From Calliphora vicina (taxonomy: Eukaryota; Arthropoda; Insecta; Diptera; Calliphoridae), in the NCBI RefSeq assembly GCF_958450345.1, contig NC_088780.1, positions 97,972,226 through 98,036,225 of the forward strand: a DNA stretch of 64,000 bases. The letters run 5' to 3'. The notes below the pieces were generated by a model that saw nothing but the letters and a program-made list of their open reading frames with translations, searched no databases and was not told the DNA's origin. Positions within the stretch are counted from its first letter, which is position 1. Each line of letters begins with the position of its first letter. Positions 23,709 to 36,880 of the stretch are shown piece by piece. The position numbers and the translations under genes are program-made.

Positions 23709-23820
23709 ACAAAAAAAAAACAAACACAAACTGCAAAGCGTTTTGCTAGTCTGCAGCAACGGAAACAGAGTATCCGGCAGGAATCGAACCTGCAAACCAC
23801 TAGCTTAGTCGGTAGAATTC
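23709..23820 (-). mobile_element. tRNA-like SINE fragment, copy 2
   Basis: On the minus strand GCAGGTTCGATTCCTGC forms a perfect 5-bp T-arm with a 7-nt loop containing the B-box. It is followed by CTGCAGACTAGCAAAACGCT and a GTTTGTGTTTG tail ending in T-rich sequence. The tail matches copy 1 at 9592-9692. Upstream bases (CGACTAAGCTAGTGG) resemble an anticodon-arm remnant, but no complete cloverleaf forms. Confidence 0.55.
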
Positions 23821-25655
23821 CTAGCAATAGAAAAATATCGGTCAATTATAGAAGAATTTTTGAGGAAGCCATGAATAGTTCAAAACTAATTCAAATTTGG
23901 CAGACAATGGCAAAGAATTTCTATATTTTATTTAGCCAAAAAACTTTTGATTAACTTTTTTTTGCCGCCTTTAGAAAAATAAATTTGTTATTTTAAAACC
24001 CTGTCCTCAGTTGCTGTAGTATTAGTACATAAATACTTATTGTGCCAGTAGTTGTGTAGTACCCTGTGAAGCTATGCTATTGCAATGAGTGCTGCACTGG
24101 CAGATTGCTTTTCCAGGCTACCAGCCAGCCTTGTCTGCTTTTTAGTACTGAATGAAGCCTTTCATTTTATTTTTTTTTTAAATGTTAAAGTCACGGAGTA
24201 ACCATATTACTAAAGTGTGGGAGGGAGGTATCAATGGATAAACATTTATACTCGTCTATACAGAAATTATCAAAAAAAAAAAAACAAAAGTGCATGTTGT
24301 TGAAGTTGTTGTTTGCGTTTTATATACAATTTTGTTTGTGTTAAATAAAGTTTTTTTTTTCTTTGCTCCTTTTGTTGCAACATTCGTTGCAGCAGGGTAT
24401 TGTATAGACAATGAAAAGAAGAATGGAAAAAATAAAAGCTACTAGAAGGCATTGGCAATGAAAAAAAATATATTTTTTTAAAAATTTACTACAACACATA
24501 GAGAGACAGGCAGACAGACAAATTTAATGCAAGCAGCAACAAAAAAATCAGCCTATACAAGAAGCTCACTTTAATACCAGTACAAATAGAGTACAATGAG
24601 TGCATGATGATGAAAACAAAATAGAGTTGAATATTAAAAAAAACAACACAATACTCCACCGCATACAACACATGAGTTACAGCTCGACATACCCAGCTAT
24701 GGTGTTTCATTAATAGATTTTTTCTTTTAACAAAAAAAAAAAGAAAAACTCACACAATAGTTAGTTAGCTTAATTGTAAAAGCCTCAATAGTAGCCAGCC
24801 ATATAGCAGCAGCAGTAGTAGATAGTAGTATTAGCAGCAGCTATAATAGTCATAGTAAAAATTGTTGTACTATTAAAAGTGTAGTGAATTTCTCATTTTT
24901 TTCTGTGAAACAATAGATAATCTATTTTGATGCTATTTTTTATTTATCTTATTTTTAATATGTGTTGCATTTAGTTTGTTGTCAGGTTATATAAATTATA
25001 TACACCATTTTTTGTTGCTGCCTTTAAGCCAAGCCCTATGACACCACCTCGAAGTTTAATAAAAACAGCAACCAAAAAATATGCCATTATTGGCTGGCCT
25101 GTTATAGGGCTGATTTGAAAATCATGTTTTTTATTTTATAGCAAAAGAAATACCAAATTAAACCCCGCTGCCTGGTCTGCTGCTGATTTAAATGAAAATT
25201 TATGGCATGTTTTTTTTAAATTTCGCGACTTAAAAATGCTTTTATCACATTTTTGTGGCAAAACAGCCAAAAATTATGTTTTTTCGCAGACCGAAATTTG
25301 GAGAATCTTTTTGTAAAAAAATTAAAATGTTTAGTTTTATAGTAAGTACTTAAAACAGACTCTTTAATATAGAAACAAAATAAAATATTTCATCTATGAA
25401 CAAAATTTTTAGCTGCAAATAATATTCCTTTTATTAACAGATATAATTTGCTATAAATTTAATGGATAAGTTTTGCTTAAATGGAACTTTCAAAATAAAT
25501 TTCAATTTTAATATAAAAATCGAAATTGAAATTGAAAAAATTAAACAACTTGAACGTAATTGCGAATGTAAAGTTTGTTTGGATGTTCAAAACAAGAAAT
25601 TTACTTTAATATTGAACGAAAAATCCAATCAAGCCTAACCAACAAGTATCTAGAG
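23821..25655. other. AT-rich intronic sequence with simple repeats
   Basis: No gene is supported. AGCAGCAGCAGTAGTAG patches lie near 24805-24840. The two minus-strand ORFs at 24270-24458 and 24489-24710 lack domains. Confidence 0.4.
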
Positions 25656-25816
25656 CAGTGGTCGCCATAGAGAGAACATGGAATATGAATTACAATAACT
25701 TGTTATGCACTTTCGATCTCTATTGCAAACTCAGCATTTATTGTTTGTGATTGTTGTGTCTTCTATCAAATTTGTATGATCATGCTAGGCTCTTGGTGAC
25801 TGAATGTCGATCACTG
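25656..25816. mobile_element. hAT-like MITE with 8-bp target duplication
   Basis: The ends are CAGTGGTCGCCA and the inverse of CAGTGATCGACA. The element is 161 bp. The flanks are ATCTAGAG (25648-25655) and ATTTAGAG (25817-25824), an 8-bp duplication with one mismatch. Both features are typical of hAT elements. There is no coding sequence. Confidence 0.75.
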
Positions 25817-26480
25817 ATTTAGAGTTTACTTGGACGAAGATGTTTGCAACAGTTTTATATTCTTTAAAATATGATTATATATATGAAAAGAAAAAGAAAC
25901 TAGAGAGAAAAAAAATTCGGAAATATTGAGACAAAATCGTTTGAAAACGATTTGTGATCAAAAATAATAACTAAAATCAAATGTTAAAAATGTTCGGTTT
26001 TATATGGAATGACCCATACATACATATATGCAGATTTGAAGGAAATATTCCTGCTGAAACACTTTATGAAGCCGAAATTTTATAAAATATGTTTACTCGT
26101 CTAATTTTAATAAAATTAATAAATCACTGAACTAAAATCAAATATTGAAAATTTTCGATTTTATATGGAATGGTCCATATTTGTACAAAATTATTGGATG
26201 CCAAACTTGGGCTGTAGGGGTCAGATAACCTATCAATTCGAAGATTGGGGTGATTAAAATTCTTTGCTGTAAAATGATCTGTATTGATCATATGCTTCTT
26301 TCTGCTTTCATCTGCAAAAAATCCTTAATGGCGCAATAATGTTGATATATCATTCATCAACTGTTCAACTGTTAAGTTAAGCGAGTGGAATTCGAAGCAG
26401 CAATCAATTTCTCCATAATGCGGAAACACAATTTTAGTAGATTTTCTTCAAAACTTTTGCTGCATCGTTCACACGATATA
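25817..26480. other. AT-rich sequence with a short direct duplication
   Basis: A stretch around GTTTTATATGGAATGACCCA is present near 25995 and again, diverged, near 26155 (spacing about 160 bp). The sequence from 26200 to 26470 is less AT-rich and may be an old transposon relic, but no motif is readable. Confidence 0.35.
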
Positions 26481-26814
26481 GATATTGGTAGTCAAAGGTT
26501 TGTTGGTTAAAACATTGAAACTCATATTGAGGCGATCCTTTTTTAATCGTTTTTAAATTTACACAGTTTTGATCGCGAAGTTATATTTTAAAAAAAAAAC
26601 TATATAAATTTAAAATCGATTAAAAGAGGATCGCCCCAAAATGCCTTGATATTGGTAGTCAAAGGTTAGTTGGTTAAAACATTGAAAATTATATTGAGGC
26701 GATCCTCTTTTGATCGTTTTTAAATTTATACAGTTTTGATCGCGAAGTTATATTTAAAAAAAAAATCTATATAAATTTAAAATCGATTAAAAGAGGATCG
26801 CCAAAAAAATGCCT
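26481..26814. repeat. Tandem duplication of an inverted-repeat element
   Basis: Two units offset by 167 bp each begin GATATTGGTAGTCAAAGG and contain a foldback: GAGGCGATCCT and ATCGTTTTTAAATTTA pair with TAAATTTAAAATCGATTAAA and GAGGATCGCC. Flank and element are duplicated together. That points to a tandem duplication after insertion rather than two insertions. Confidence 0.8.
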
Positions 26815-28584
26815 CAGTTTCCTGAAAATATTCTAGATGATCTTGCAGTATTATTTACGGCACATGATTGGATGAATTACCAAAAAAATTGCTGTGTAGC
26901 GAACGACCACCACTATAGAATTTGGAAAACCTAAGTACAGAATTTCAAAAATGTCTAGACAACATTCCTTTACATCTTTAGATATAGTATTTTTTAGCTT
27001 TTTCCAATTTGTCTCATATATAAAACATAGATAAAGGAAATTTCCAATTAAACTCAAATAGTCCTCAATTACAACAGATTTTTCCCTAAAAAAAAAATAG
27101 TTTTATTTATGGATATCTTTTATATTATTAGCACAAATTAGTACTAATACGAGCTATACAAATCACATTCAATTCAAATTCTTTAAAAATGTTCACATTT
27201 CCTGAATTTTCAAAAATTATTTTCCAAAATATGCGGATATCAATAATGAATGATAATTATGCAATAAAATACATTTTAAAAAATGAAAAACTATATTTAA
27301 TAAACTACATAATAAAATAAAATAATTTACGTCGCAATTGTCTGACATGTCTTTTATGGCATTTTGTTTTCAAAACATTTTCAAAGTCTCTTAAATAAAT
27401 CCCAAACTTCCTTCACTCATGCATTCATTCAGTCGTTTAACGAAAAATTTGTTTTCAAAGTGGCGGGAAATTGTAAGAATTTTATTGCTACCCAAGTGGC
27501 AGCAGGCAGCAGTCAACAGCATATTACAATAGAAACCACAACAAGATTAGAACACCACCACCACCATCATCACACCACAATTTGTAGTAGTTATACACAA
27601 TATTAAAACTATTGCGCAAGGTTTTTTTGTTGTGTGTTTTTAAAATTTTTATAGACAAATCAATTGACTAGACGCCCGCCCGACCGATTTGGTTTTAAAA
27701 CAAACAAACAAACCGCAACCCTCTGCACCCTCTAACTATATAAATTTAACAAACAAGCCCACGATTTAACTGTAACCTAAGGTTTTGTGTTATTTACCAA
27801 GTTAATGCAAAAAAAATAATAAAAAAAAATAGAAAAAAACGTCGCACTTGCCCATATACTATATGGTATTTGCAACAATTAGAAATGTCTAACGACTTGA
27901 AATGATTATTTTACGATCTTCTTAGTCATTCTAATACAATATATAGAGGAATAGAATCACATTCTTTCACTCACTCACTTACTCGCTCGCCTGCTCGCTC
28001 TTTCTTACGCTCATTCACTGACTTAGTAAATGTTTCAGTGCCGAGTATTGGGTGGAATGGGACAACAGCCAGCAGCCCCAGCCGCCCAAAGAACTGTTTA
28101 CTAGATTTCATCATTTGTATTTGTTGTTGCCCATACAATTTCCACTATTATGGATATTGGCACGTACATTGTACGTGTTAACTGCAAAAAAAATATTACA
28201 AATGTCTGCGGCATTTGTCTATATGTTTGTTTATGTATTTAAACGCCAATACTACAATCTACTAACTACTACTCATGTGTATTATACGACCGATGTTCTA
28301 CCACAATATCAGCTAGATTGTGCTGTGCCAGTGGCTGGCAGGGAGTGTGGCAGGGAGACTCATACTCAACTCATCGTATAATTATGGTTTTCTTGTAATT
28401 TTGTATTTTTATTACAATGTTTTTCCATATTTTTTATTTTACTTTTTTTTTTGCAACTGGGTGTTTGTTTTAATTGCTGTTGTTGGGCAGAGAGAATGAA
28501 AGAGAGGCAACTTTTAAACAATTAGAATTTTTATTGTTTAATTATTAAATAAGTTTAGATATGCGGTATTTTTATAAGTTTACT
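26815..28584. other. AT-rich intronic sequence with richer patches
   Basis: CACCACCACCATCATCAC lies at 27550. A CTCACTCACTTACTCGCTCG run spans 27968-28020. Sequence from 27640 to 28350 is less AT-rich than its surroundings and could be a regulatory segment of the hdc intron. The 109-residue ORF at 28052-28381 starts in such a patch but shows no domain; I do not call it a gene. Confidence 0.35.
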
Positions 28585-30005
28585 TGTTGTATATAACAGG
28601 GATGTAACAGTGTTATACACACAATTTTGTATATAAATAATCCGTTATACACAATTTATTATATAGAAGAAACTGTTATACACAACTTTTTCTACAGAAA
28701 TAGCTGTTATACAGGGATGTAACAGTGTTATACACACAATTTTCTATAGAAAAAAAAACTGTTATACACAATTTATTATATAGAAGAAAGTGTTATACAC
28801 AACTTTTTCTATAGAAATAACTGTTATACCCAAAATTGTCTACAGAAAATCCAATATACAAAACATTTTCTATAGAAAATAAAGTTATACAAAAATTTTT
28901 CTTTAGAAAAAACTGTTATACACATATTTTTCAATAGAAAAAACTGTTATACACATATTAAAAAAAATAAAACTGTTATACACAAGTTTTTCTATAGAAA
29001 AAACTGTTATACACACATTTATATAGAAAAATCTGTTATACACATATTTTTCATAGATAAAACTGTTATACACATATTTTTCTATGGAAAAAACTGTAAT
29101 ACGCATATTTTTCATAGAAAAAACTGTTATACACAAATAACTGTTATACACAAATTTTTCTATAGAAAAAACTGTTATACACATATTTTTCTATAGAAAA
29201 AACTGCTATACACATATTTTTCTATAGAAAAAACTGTTATACACATATTTTTCTATAGAAAAAACTGTTATACACATATTTTTCTATAGAAAAAACTGTT
29301 ATACACATATTTTTCTATAGAAAAAACTGTTATACACATATTTTTCTATAGAAAAAACTGTTATACACATATTTTTCTATAGAAAAAACTGTTATACACA
29401 TATTTTTCTATAGAAAAAACTGTTATACACATATTTTTCTATATAAAAAACTGTTATACACATATTTTTCTATAGAAAAAACTGTTATACACAAATTTTT
29501 CTATAGAATGAACTGTTATACACAAATTTTTCTATAGAATGAACTGTTATACACAAATTTTTCTATAGAAAAAACTGTTATACACAAATTTTTCTATAGA
29601 AAAAACTGTTATACACATATTTTTCTATAGAAAAAACTGTTATACACATATTTTTCTATAGAAAAAACTGTTATACACATACGTTTCTATAGAAAAAACT
29701 GTTATACACATATTTTTCTATAGAAAAAACTATTATACACAAATTTTTCTAAAGAAAAAACTGTTATACACATATTTTTCTATGGAAAAAACTGTTATAC
29801 ACATATTTTTCTATGGAAAAAACTGTTATACACATATTTTTCTATAGAAAAAACTGTTATACACATATTTTTCTATAGAAAAAACTGTTATACACATATT
29901 TTTTTATCGAAAAAACTGTTATACACATATTTTTCACAGAAAAAACTGTTATACACATATTTTTCATAGAAAAAACTGTTATACACAAATTTTTTTACCG
30001 AAAAA
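28585..30005. repeat. 31-bp satellite, block 1
   Basis: About 40 head-to-tail units follow a period of 31 bp, most regular from 29190 to 29720. Each holds CTGTTATACACATA followed by TTTTTCTATAGAAAAA, a perfect 16-bp palindrome. The first 300 bp are less regular and carry variants such as TTTATTATATAGAAGAAA. The 93-residue ORF on the minus strand at 28903-29184 is just the unit translated (repeating CITVFSIEK-like blocks). There are no unique spacers, so it is not CRISPR-like. Confidence 0.95.
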
Positions 30006-32194
30006 GCTTTTATACTCTTAAAATTTAACCACAAAAGAGAATGTAAAAAGCAGAGAAGAGAAAACGAAAGAAATGAAAATTAAAACGACATGAACGAACA
30101 TGATTATATCGAGCAGGAAATAATTCTCAGTCTATAGGAAGGTGTAAATTTGCCATTTTACATCAAATACTGAAACTTGTTTGAAGCCATGAAATGATTA
30201 GAGAAAGAACCTCACCTCGATACTTTTGAACATGAAATACTATGAAAAATAAATTATGATCGTATAAATATTTCCAACCCTGCTGTATTATTAAAAATAT
30301 AACACGACATAAATGTTTATATATTTTTGTTTGCTAGCGGAAATAAATTGTAATAGTAATATAGAGAAAATAATTAATAAATCTACCTGGAATTTTAAAT
30401 ACCCTTTTAGTGAAAATGTTAAAATAATTTTTAATTAACTTTTAGATACATTAATTAGATAACAACTGACATTAACATAAACATGTTGCTATGTTATGAC
30501 ATAAATCTTATAAAGTTAAGATACAAATGTGGGAAGAAATTGTGGAAAATAAATAATCTTGTTACTTATGCATTAAGATCAAAGAAGCGATCTTAAGAAA
30601 TTTTTTCGATCAAAATAATAGATCAATATGTACATTATGTATATGAATCATTGTCGTTTAATTAAAAATAGTGCTATAAATATTTGAGATTCCCGCCTAT
30701 AGCTCTTATTTAACAAGTAGTTTATGCAACTAATATGCCTGTTTAAAATATATATTGCATCCCGTCAACAAACACATTCTTTATTGGGTATTAAGAAAAA
30801 TAAAATGCATAATATAATTCTACAATAATATATTTAAAATAATTTTTATGTAAATTAGGTGATAAAAATTTGTAACAAAATAAATTGTTAGTAATAAAAA
30901 TTAATGGGAATTACTACAATCTTACAATACTGGTAGTTTATTAAAATGTAATCTAAGAGTGAGTTTAAAATCGTTTAAAAAAAACATTTCCTAGTTGTAA
31001 ATAACACTACAGCCCATAAATTATGACAATAGTTTTGCTAAGTTTTTAGAATACATAGAAATATCTTAATAGAAAACAAATAACTCTGAAAGTAGGCAAC
31101 TTGCTGTGTTTTAAAATTAGCCTAAAAGTATGCAATTGTTCAAGGAAAGAATGATAGCTTAACACTTAACTTTGTATGTTACTGGAGGTTTCTTAATATT
31201 TGAAGATATTGAGGCTTATGTGTTAAAATATGTAAATATTACTTTGTTATAAGTTGGTGTACTTAGTTTCCTAATGTTTAGATACAGGAAATCAAATGAC
31301 AAGAAAAAATTTTGGCACTTTATAAAAACTCCCACATCTTTAATTCATTTGAAAACATAAAGAAATATTTTCTTTATTTCTTAAACATCTCTAGCTTGTC
31401 ATAACAATTTTTAGTATAAGTTTAATTTTTCTTAGAGATGTCAAAATTTATATTTCTCTAAATATTTGTTTTTTTTTGCGGAAAAATTTTAAAAGCCAGA
31501 CAGACTTAAAGTTTATTTCCTTTTCAAGAAACTATATTTTTTTTATTTCCATTTTTTGTATAAGATTGTTTTTAAGTTTTTTTGACATGCTTTACTGACT
31601 TGATTTGAAAATCATGTTCATGGTAAAAGAGGCAAAAAATTGTTTAAACAAAACAGCAACAGCAAACCGTTCATACCGAAGATGTAGGAAAAAAGAACAG
31701 CCATTCAATCCAATCCAATCCGCCTTATTTTATTTCTTTATTTATTTTAATACTTCTTTTAGGAGTGAGTACAACAAGATGCATTTGCAGCTGCATACAA
31801 CAAATCATATTTTTACTTTAATCGACATTATCGACATGCATGTTGTCGGCATTAAATGCGGAGAGAGAACGTACGAATAAACCAAACTGTTTGTATAAGA
31901 AAAAATGTGAACAACAAAATAAACTACAAATACTTTAAACTTACATACTGACATCTGAGTACAATACCAAAAAATCAAATTTGAACTTAAAAATAAACAT
32001 CTAGACTTGCAGCCAAAGGAACTGTAGACATGTAGATATGTAAAACAGTGGAACTTGGTTATAAGCAACAGAGAAACAAATTTTTTTTTTATAAAAATTT
32101 GTTATTTATAGAAAATTTTATAGGAAATGCTTACTTTATAGGTAATTTTCTCAAAATTAGCTATTGTATAGGAAAATTTCCAGAAATTTGCTAC
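30006..32194. other. AT-rich sequence between the two 31-bp satellite blocks
   Basis: No gene or repeat was recognised. The ORFs at 31605-31880 and 31805-32068 overlap on opposite strands and have no domain. From about 32090 a decayed TTTATAGGAAA repeat leads into the second satellite block. Confidence 0.4.
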
Positions 32195-33262
32195 TTTTTA
32201 CAAAAACTGTTATACAAAACTTATTATATAGAAGAAACTGTTATACACAACTTTTTCTATAGAAATAACTGTTGTACCCAAAATTGTCTATAGAAAATCC
32301 AATATACACAACATTTTGTATAGAAAATAGTGTTATACAAAAATTTTTCTATAAACAAAATAAGAGTTCTACAGAATATTCAGTATTCTTTAAAAATTTG
32401 GCATTTGAAAAATTTCGGTTTGTTTCGGATTAGATTAGGGGGAATAATGATTATTTAGCCGAATATTAGGTTCGGTTCTGTTTCGACCTGAATATCGGTT
32501 TTGGTATTTGTATATAGAAAAAACCGTTATACTTAAAATGTTCAATAGAAAAAACTGTTATACACAAAATTTTCTATAGAAAAAACTGTTATACACAAAT
32601 TTTTCTATAGAAAAAACTGTTATACACAAATTTTTCTATAGAAAAAACTGTTATACACAAATATTTCTATAGAAAAAACTGTTATACACAAATATTTCTA
32701 TAGAACAAACTGTTATACACAAATATTTCTATAGAACAAACTGTTATACACATATTTTTCTATAGAAAAAACTGTTATACACATATTTTTCTATAGAAAA
32801 AACTGTTATACACATATTTTTCTATAGAAAAAACTGTTATACACATATTTTTCTATAGAAAAAACTGTTATACACAAATTTTTCCATAAAAAAATTGTAT
32901 ACACAAATTTTTCCATAAAAAAAACTGTTATACATAAATTTTTCCATAAAAAAAACTGTTATACACAAATTTTTCTATAGAAACAACTGTTATACACCAA
33001 AGTTTTCTATACAAAAAACTGTTATACACCAAAGTTTTCTATAGAAAAACTGTTATACACCAAAGTTTTCTATAGAAAAAACTGTTATACACATATTTTT
33101 CTATAGAAAAACTGTTATACACATATTTTTCTATAGAAAAAACTGTTATACACATATTTTTCTATAGAAAAAACTGTTATACACATATTTTTCTATAGAA
33201 AAAACAGTTATACACATATTTTTCTATAGAAAAAAACTGTTATACACATATTTATCTATAGA
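32195..33262. repeat. 31-bp satellite, block 2
   Basis: The same unit as block 1 runs regularly from 32540 to 33255 with variants (CAAATATTTCTATAG, CCAAAGTTTTCTATAG). The leader at 32205-32356 matches the leader of block 1 at 28755-28905, including TATTATATAGAAGAAACTGT and AAATCCAATATACA. About 150 bp of non-satellite sequence (32357-32510) interrupts it. Confidence 0.95.
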
Positions 33263-33289
33263 ATAATACATAATTTTAGAAAAAATTGT

Positions 33290-33790
33290 TATCTTCTGCT
33301 TTTTTAGGTCATAGATCCAATATTTTATAGCAAATATTCCCAAATTTGCATTTTTTTAAATTTTTTTTCCAAAATTTGCTATTTTATAATAATTATTCAC
33401 AATATTTGCTATTTTTATATTGTTAATAATAAATTTCTTATAAATTAGCTATTTTCGTAAATCTGAGAATTTGCTATTTTTTAAAATTTTTCCAAAATTT
33501 GCTATTTTGAATAAATTTTCCAAAAATTAGCTATTTTTATAATATTTATAATAAATCTCTCATAAATTAGCTATTTATAGTAAATCTGAAAAATTTGCTA
33601 TTGTATAGTAAATTTGTTTGAAATTATTTTAATTGCTATTTATTCCAATTTATATAAATTTACCTATAATTATTTTAAAAATGCTGCTATTTATAGCAAA
33701 ATCTAAAAATTTCATATAATTCAGCTTTTTATAGAAAATATCTTTAAAAGTGTGCTATTTTTAGCAAGTTCTTTAAAAAATTTTTGTAAG
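33290..33790. repeat. Degenerate AATTTGCTATTTT repeat
   Basis: AATTTGCTATTTT or AATTAGCTATTTT recurs about ten times at irregular 30-60 bp spacing. The same motif occurs sparsely at 32140-32200, on the other side of satellite block 2. It may be an older, eroded satellite. Confidence 0.6.
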
Positions 33791-35699
33791 ATTTTTAGCA
33801 ACAAGTGCAAATTAAAAGTAAAGCAAATTCAAAATGAGAAAAATAGCAATTTTTTTAAAAAAATTTTGCTATAGATAAAACAGAGTATGACATTTGAAAG
33901 CAAAGTGTTTCAATTATATTCTTCATAATTAAAAGTTTTTCTTTAATGATTTAAAAAAGAACAAAATTCTATTTCTAACCATTTGCCATGATTGCTTTAA
34001 CCAAGCTCCACTGTCCTAATAAAACAACTCCAACAAATATGTGTTCAATATCTCTCCTCATTTTCCTTTTGGAGTTCACTAAACACACACGCCAACATCA
34101 TGTCAAATTGTTTTCATAGCAGAGACAGACAGACAAGGATCTTACTTACACACACTTTCAGTCGAAAAGATATTGATTGTATTGTGGCATGAATGTACAA
34201 ACATATTTTGTTAAAAAGGTTTGATTTATAATGCACAAAAACTAGAAATGGAAATTTCAAAATATGTATTAAAAAATCATTTGTTTTTTCTTTAATGCAA
34301 TAAAAGTTGCATTGAGATATCATTCTAAATGACAGTTGTATATGCTGGTATGACAACTAAAGTCATAATACGTGTGTGTAGCTGCAACAAAAGTTTGATT
34401 GTTATGACTGAAAAATAAAATCAAAGAATTTAAAAAAGAAAATTATTGTTGCAACTGTCTGTCTGTCTCGCGTAAGGGAACAGTGATAAAAAGAAAGTGT
34501 AAGAAATGTGTTAGAATATTATTAAATTTCATATTTAAAGCCTAAGAAAATTCTTGGAATATTCTCGAAAATCTTTAAGACAAACCTAGTATATGAATTT
34601 ATAAGAGTTAAATGAAGATGTTTCAGACAACAGATATAATTAGTCCTATTTTCTCATACAAAAATTGTAATAATTGGAATTATGTATCGTTACGAAAACC
34701 AATAACCAGACATTGAGTAAATGGATTTTATTCTTATAAATATGATTACATTACTTCTTAAAAAATAAAACGAAAATAAAGTAATTTATTATTTTTTTCG
34801 TTCGTTCCAAATTACAAAACACCAAATATTAAACGATAAAAAAATAAGTGTGTACAATTCTTTGTTGATTTTGCAAAAAATTCAAAAAAAAATCAACAAA
34901 AAAATAGCGATAATAGCTATTTATTGTATTTAATTTTAAAAGTGTTTACATATTTTGTTGTTTTCATGTTCAAGGTCATTACTTGTGTTGTTGTTTTTTG
35001 TTAACACCACCCAAAAAAAAAACAACAGATACTGTTGTTTGTGTTTAAATTGTTTTGTAAATATTAAATTTAAAAAAAATAAAAAAGAAAACTCCTTTAA
35101 AAAAATAATAAAATATTAATCACGTTTTCTCTCCTTACACAAATGTATAAAGATTCAATTTAATTTATAATTTCCATTAATTTTTTTTATTGATTTCTAA
35201 TTAAAAATTCTCAACAAGTTTTTTAAATGTCTGCTGTTTTTCTATAATTCTTGCTGTGGATTTTTTATAAATATTTCATTTTTTTAATATTCTTTCTGTT
35301 TATAAAAATTGAAAATGTATATAAATCATTTAAAAGCTATTAATACATTGTGCTGTTGTTGTCTTTTTTTACATATTTTGATTGTTAATGCAATTTATTT
35401 TTTTAAGATTTGCCATGACGCAATTTTTTCTTATCTGCTTTAAAAAAGGCAATATTTAAAGTCTTTACTGCTATAATGTATAAAATAAAATGCTTTCACT
35501 TTCATTGTTTTTATTATTAAACAAATAAATATAAAATCATTATCAATTTGAGTTTTATATTCTTGACTAAACAATTTAAATAATTTGCAGATACTTTTCT
35601 TTAAATTTTCAATTTCAATTCAAAATATAGGTTTTTTACACCCTACAGTATTAAAATGTAAAGAAAATGAAGACGTAAAGTTCAAAAGAATTAATTTTA
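33791..35699. other. AT-rich intronic sequence
   Basis: No gene is supported. The minus-strand ORF at 34114-34356 lacks domains. Runs of TTGTTGTT and A-rich tracts dominate. Confidence 0.4.
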
Positions 35700-35900
35700 A
35701 TTCCATTTTCGAAATCAATATAAATTTTATCTCTTAACCATTCCGTTAATGAATTCATTATGAATTAATTCATAGGCTTAATTTCTTTGTACTTCAATTC
35801 TATTGAATTCATTGCTTTAAGAATTCATTCTTTATAGAATTAATTCTTTATTGAATCATTAAAATGTTCTGGAATTAAAATCCATTACAAAATTACTTTA
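35700..35900. repeat. GAATTAATTC-rich repeat, copy 1
   Basis: ATGAATTCATTATGAATTAA and related self-complementary steps dominate. The stretch TTATTGAATCATTAAAAT with CCATTACAAAAT is shared with 38600-38850. The composition resembles the subterminal arms of the hAT at 49212-50416, but direct relation is not shown. Confidence 0.5.
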
Positions 35901-35959
35901 AAGGTAATGAAATTTATAAAATTTAGTATAAAATATTTAAAATTAAATTTAGTTTTAAA

Positions 35960-36880
35960 AATAAATAATTTTTTTAATATTTTTATCAATTTCGAATTTT
36001 GTTCGAAAATTTTTGAATTTTCGAAAATATTTTTTTTAAAGAAATTAATGAAAATTAGAATGAATTAAACATAAATAATAAAAAAAATTAAGTTGCAATA
36101 CAAAATTAAATTTTCGAACATGAAAATTTGAAAACAAAAATATAAAAAAAAAGAATAAAAATATATAAAAAGTAGTACAAATTTAGAATTATACAAAAAT
36201 TAATAAATACAACCAAACTTTTTAGTTTGTTCATCTTCGAATATTGTTTGAAAATGTTTGAATTTTCCAAATTAATTTTTTTTAAGTCAATTTCTAATGA
36301 ATTAAATGCGTAAATAATTAAAAAAATAAATATTAATAGATTTATTAAGTTTTAATACAAAATTCAATTTTCGAACTTGAATTTTCCGACAGAAAATTAA
36401 AAAAAAAAAATAGTTTAATAATAAATATGCAAAAATTAATAAATATAACCAAAGTTAGTAGTTTTTTCAAGATCGAATTTTGAAGAACATTTTTGAATTT
36501 TCGAAATTATTTTTTTTAAGTAAATTAATGAAATTTTGAATGATATAAATATTAAACGAAATTCAATTTTCGAACATAAATTTTCAGACAGAAAATTTGA
36601 AAAAAAAAAAATAAAAACTTTTAAATAAGCAAAAATTAATAAATATAACCAAAGTTTGTAGTTTTTTCAAGATCGAATTTTGAAGAACATTTTTGAATTT
36701 TCGAAATTATTTTTTTTAAGTAAATTAATGAAATTTTTAATGATATAAATATTAAACGAAATTCAATTTTCGAACATAAATTTTCAGACAGAAAATTTGA
36801 AAAAAAAAAAAATAAAAACTTTTAAATAAGCAAAAATTAATAAATATATATATAAATAAAATAACATTTCGAATTTTGAA
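35960..36880. repeat. Tandem repeat, period about 200 bp, TTCGAA-rich
   Basis: TTTTTTCAAGATCGAATTTT occurs at 36461 and 36661 with nearly identical sequence on both sides. Two earlier units (from about 35960 and 36200) are more diverged. Each unit carries TTGAATTTTCGAAATTA and ACATAAATTTTCAGACAG. Confidence 0.8.

Noticed and set aside
27364..27606. ORF with a run of histidines near its end
   Set aside because: The run comes from a CACCAC/CATCAT simple repeat; no other support for coding.
28052..28381. 109-residue ORF in a less AT-rich patch
   Set aside because: It has no recognisable domain or splice context, and its composition follows the surrounding intron.
28903..29184. 93-residue ORF with repeating CITVFSIEK blocks
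   Set aside because: It is the 31-bp satellite read in one frame; since 31 is not a multiple of 3 it stays open only by luck of composition.
28585..33262. CRISPR-like array
   Set aside because: Repeats are continuous head-to-tail without unique spacers, in an animal genome.
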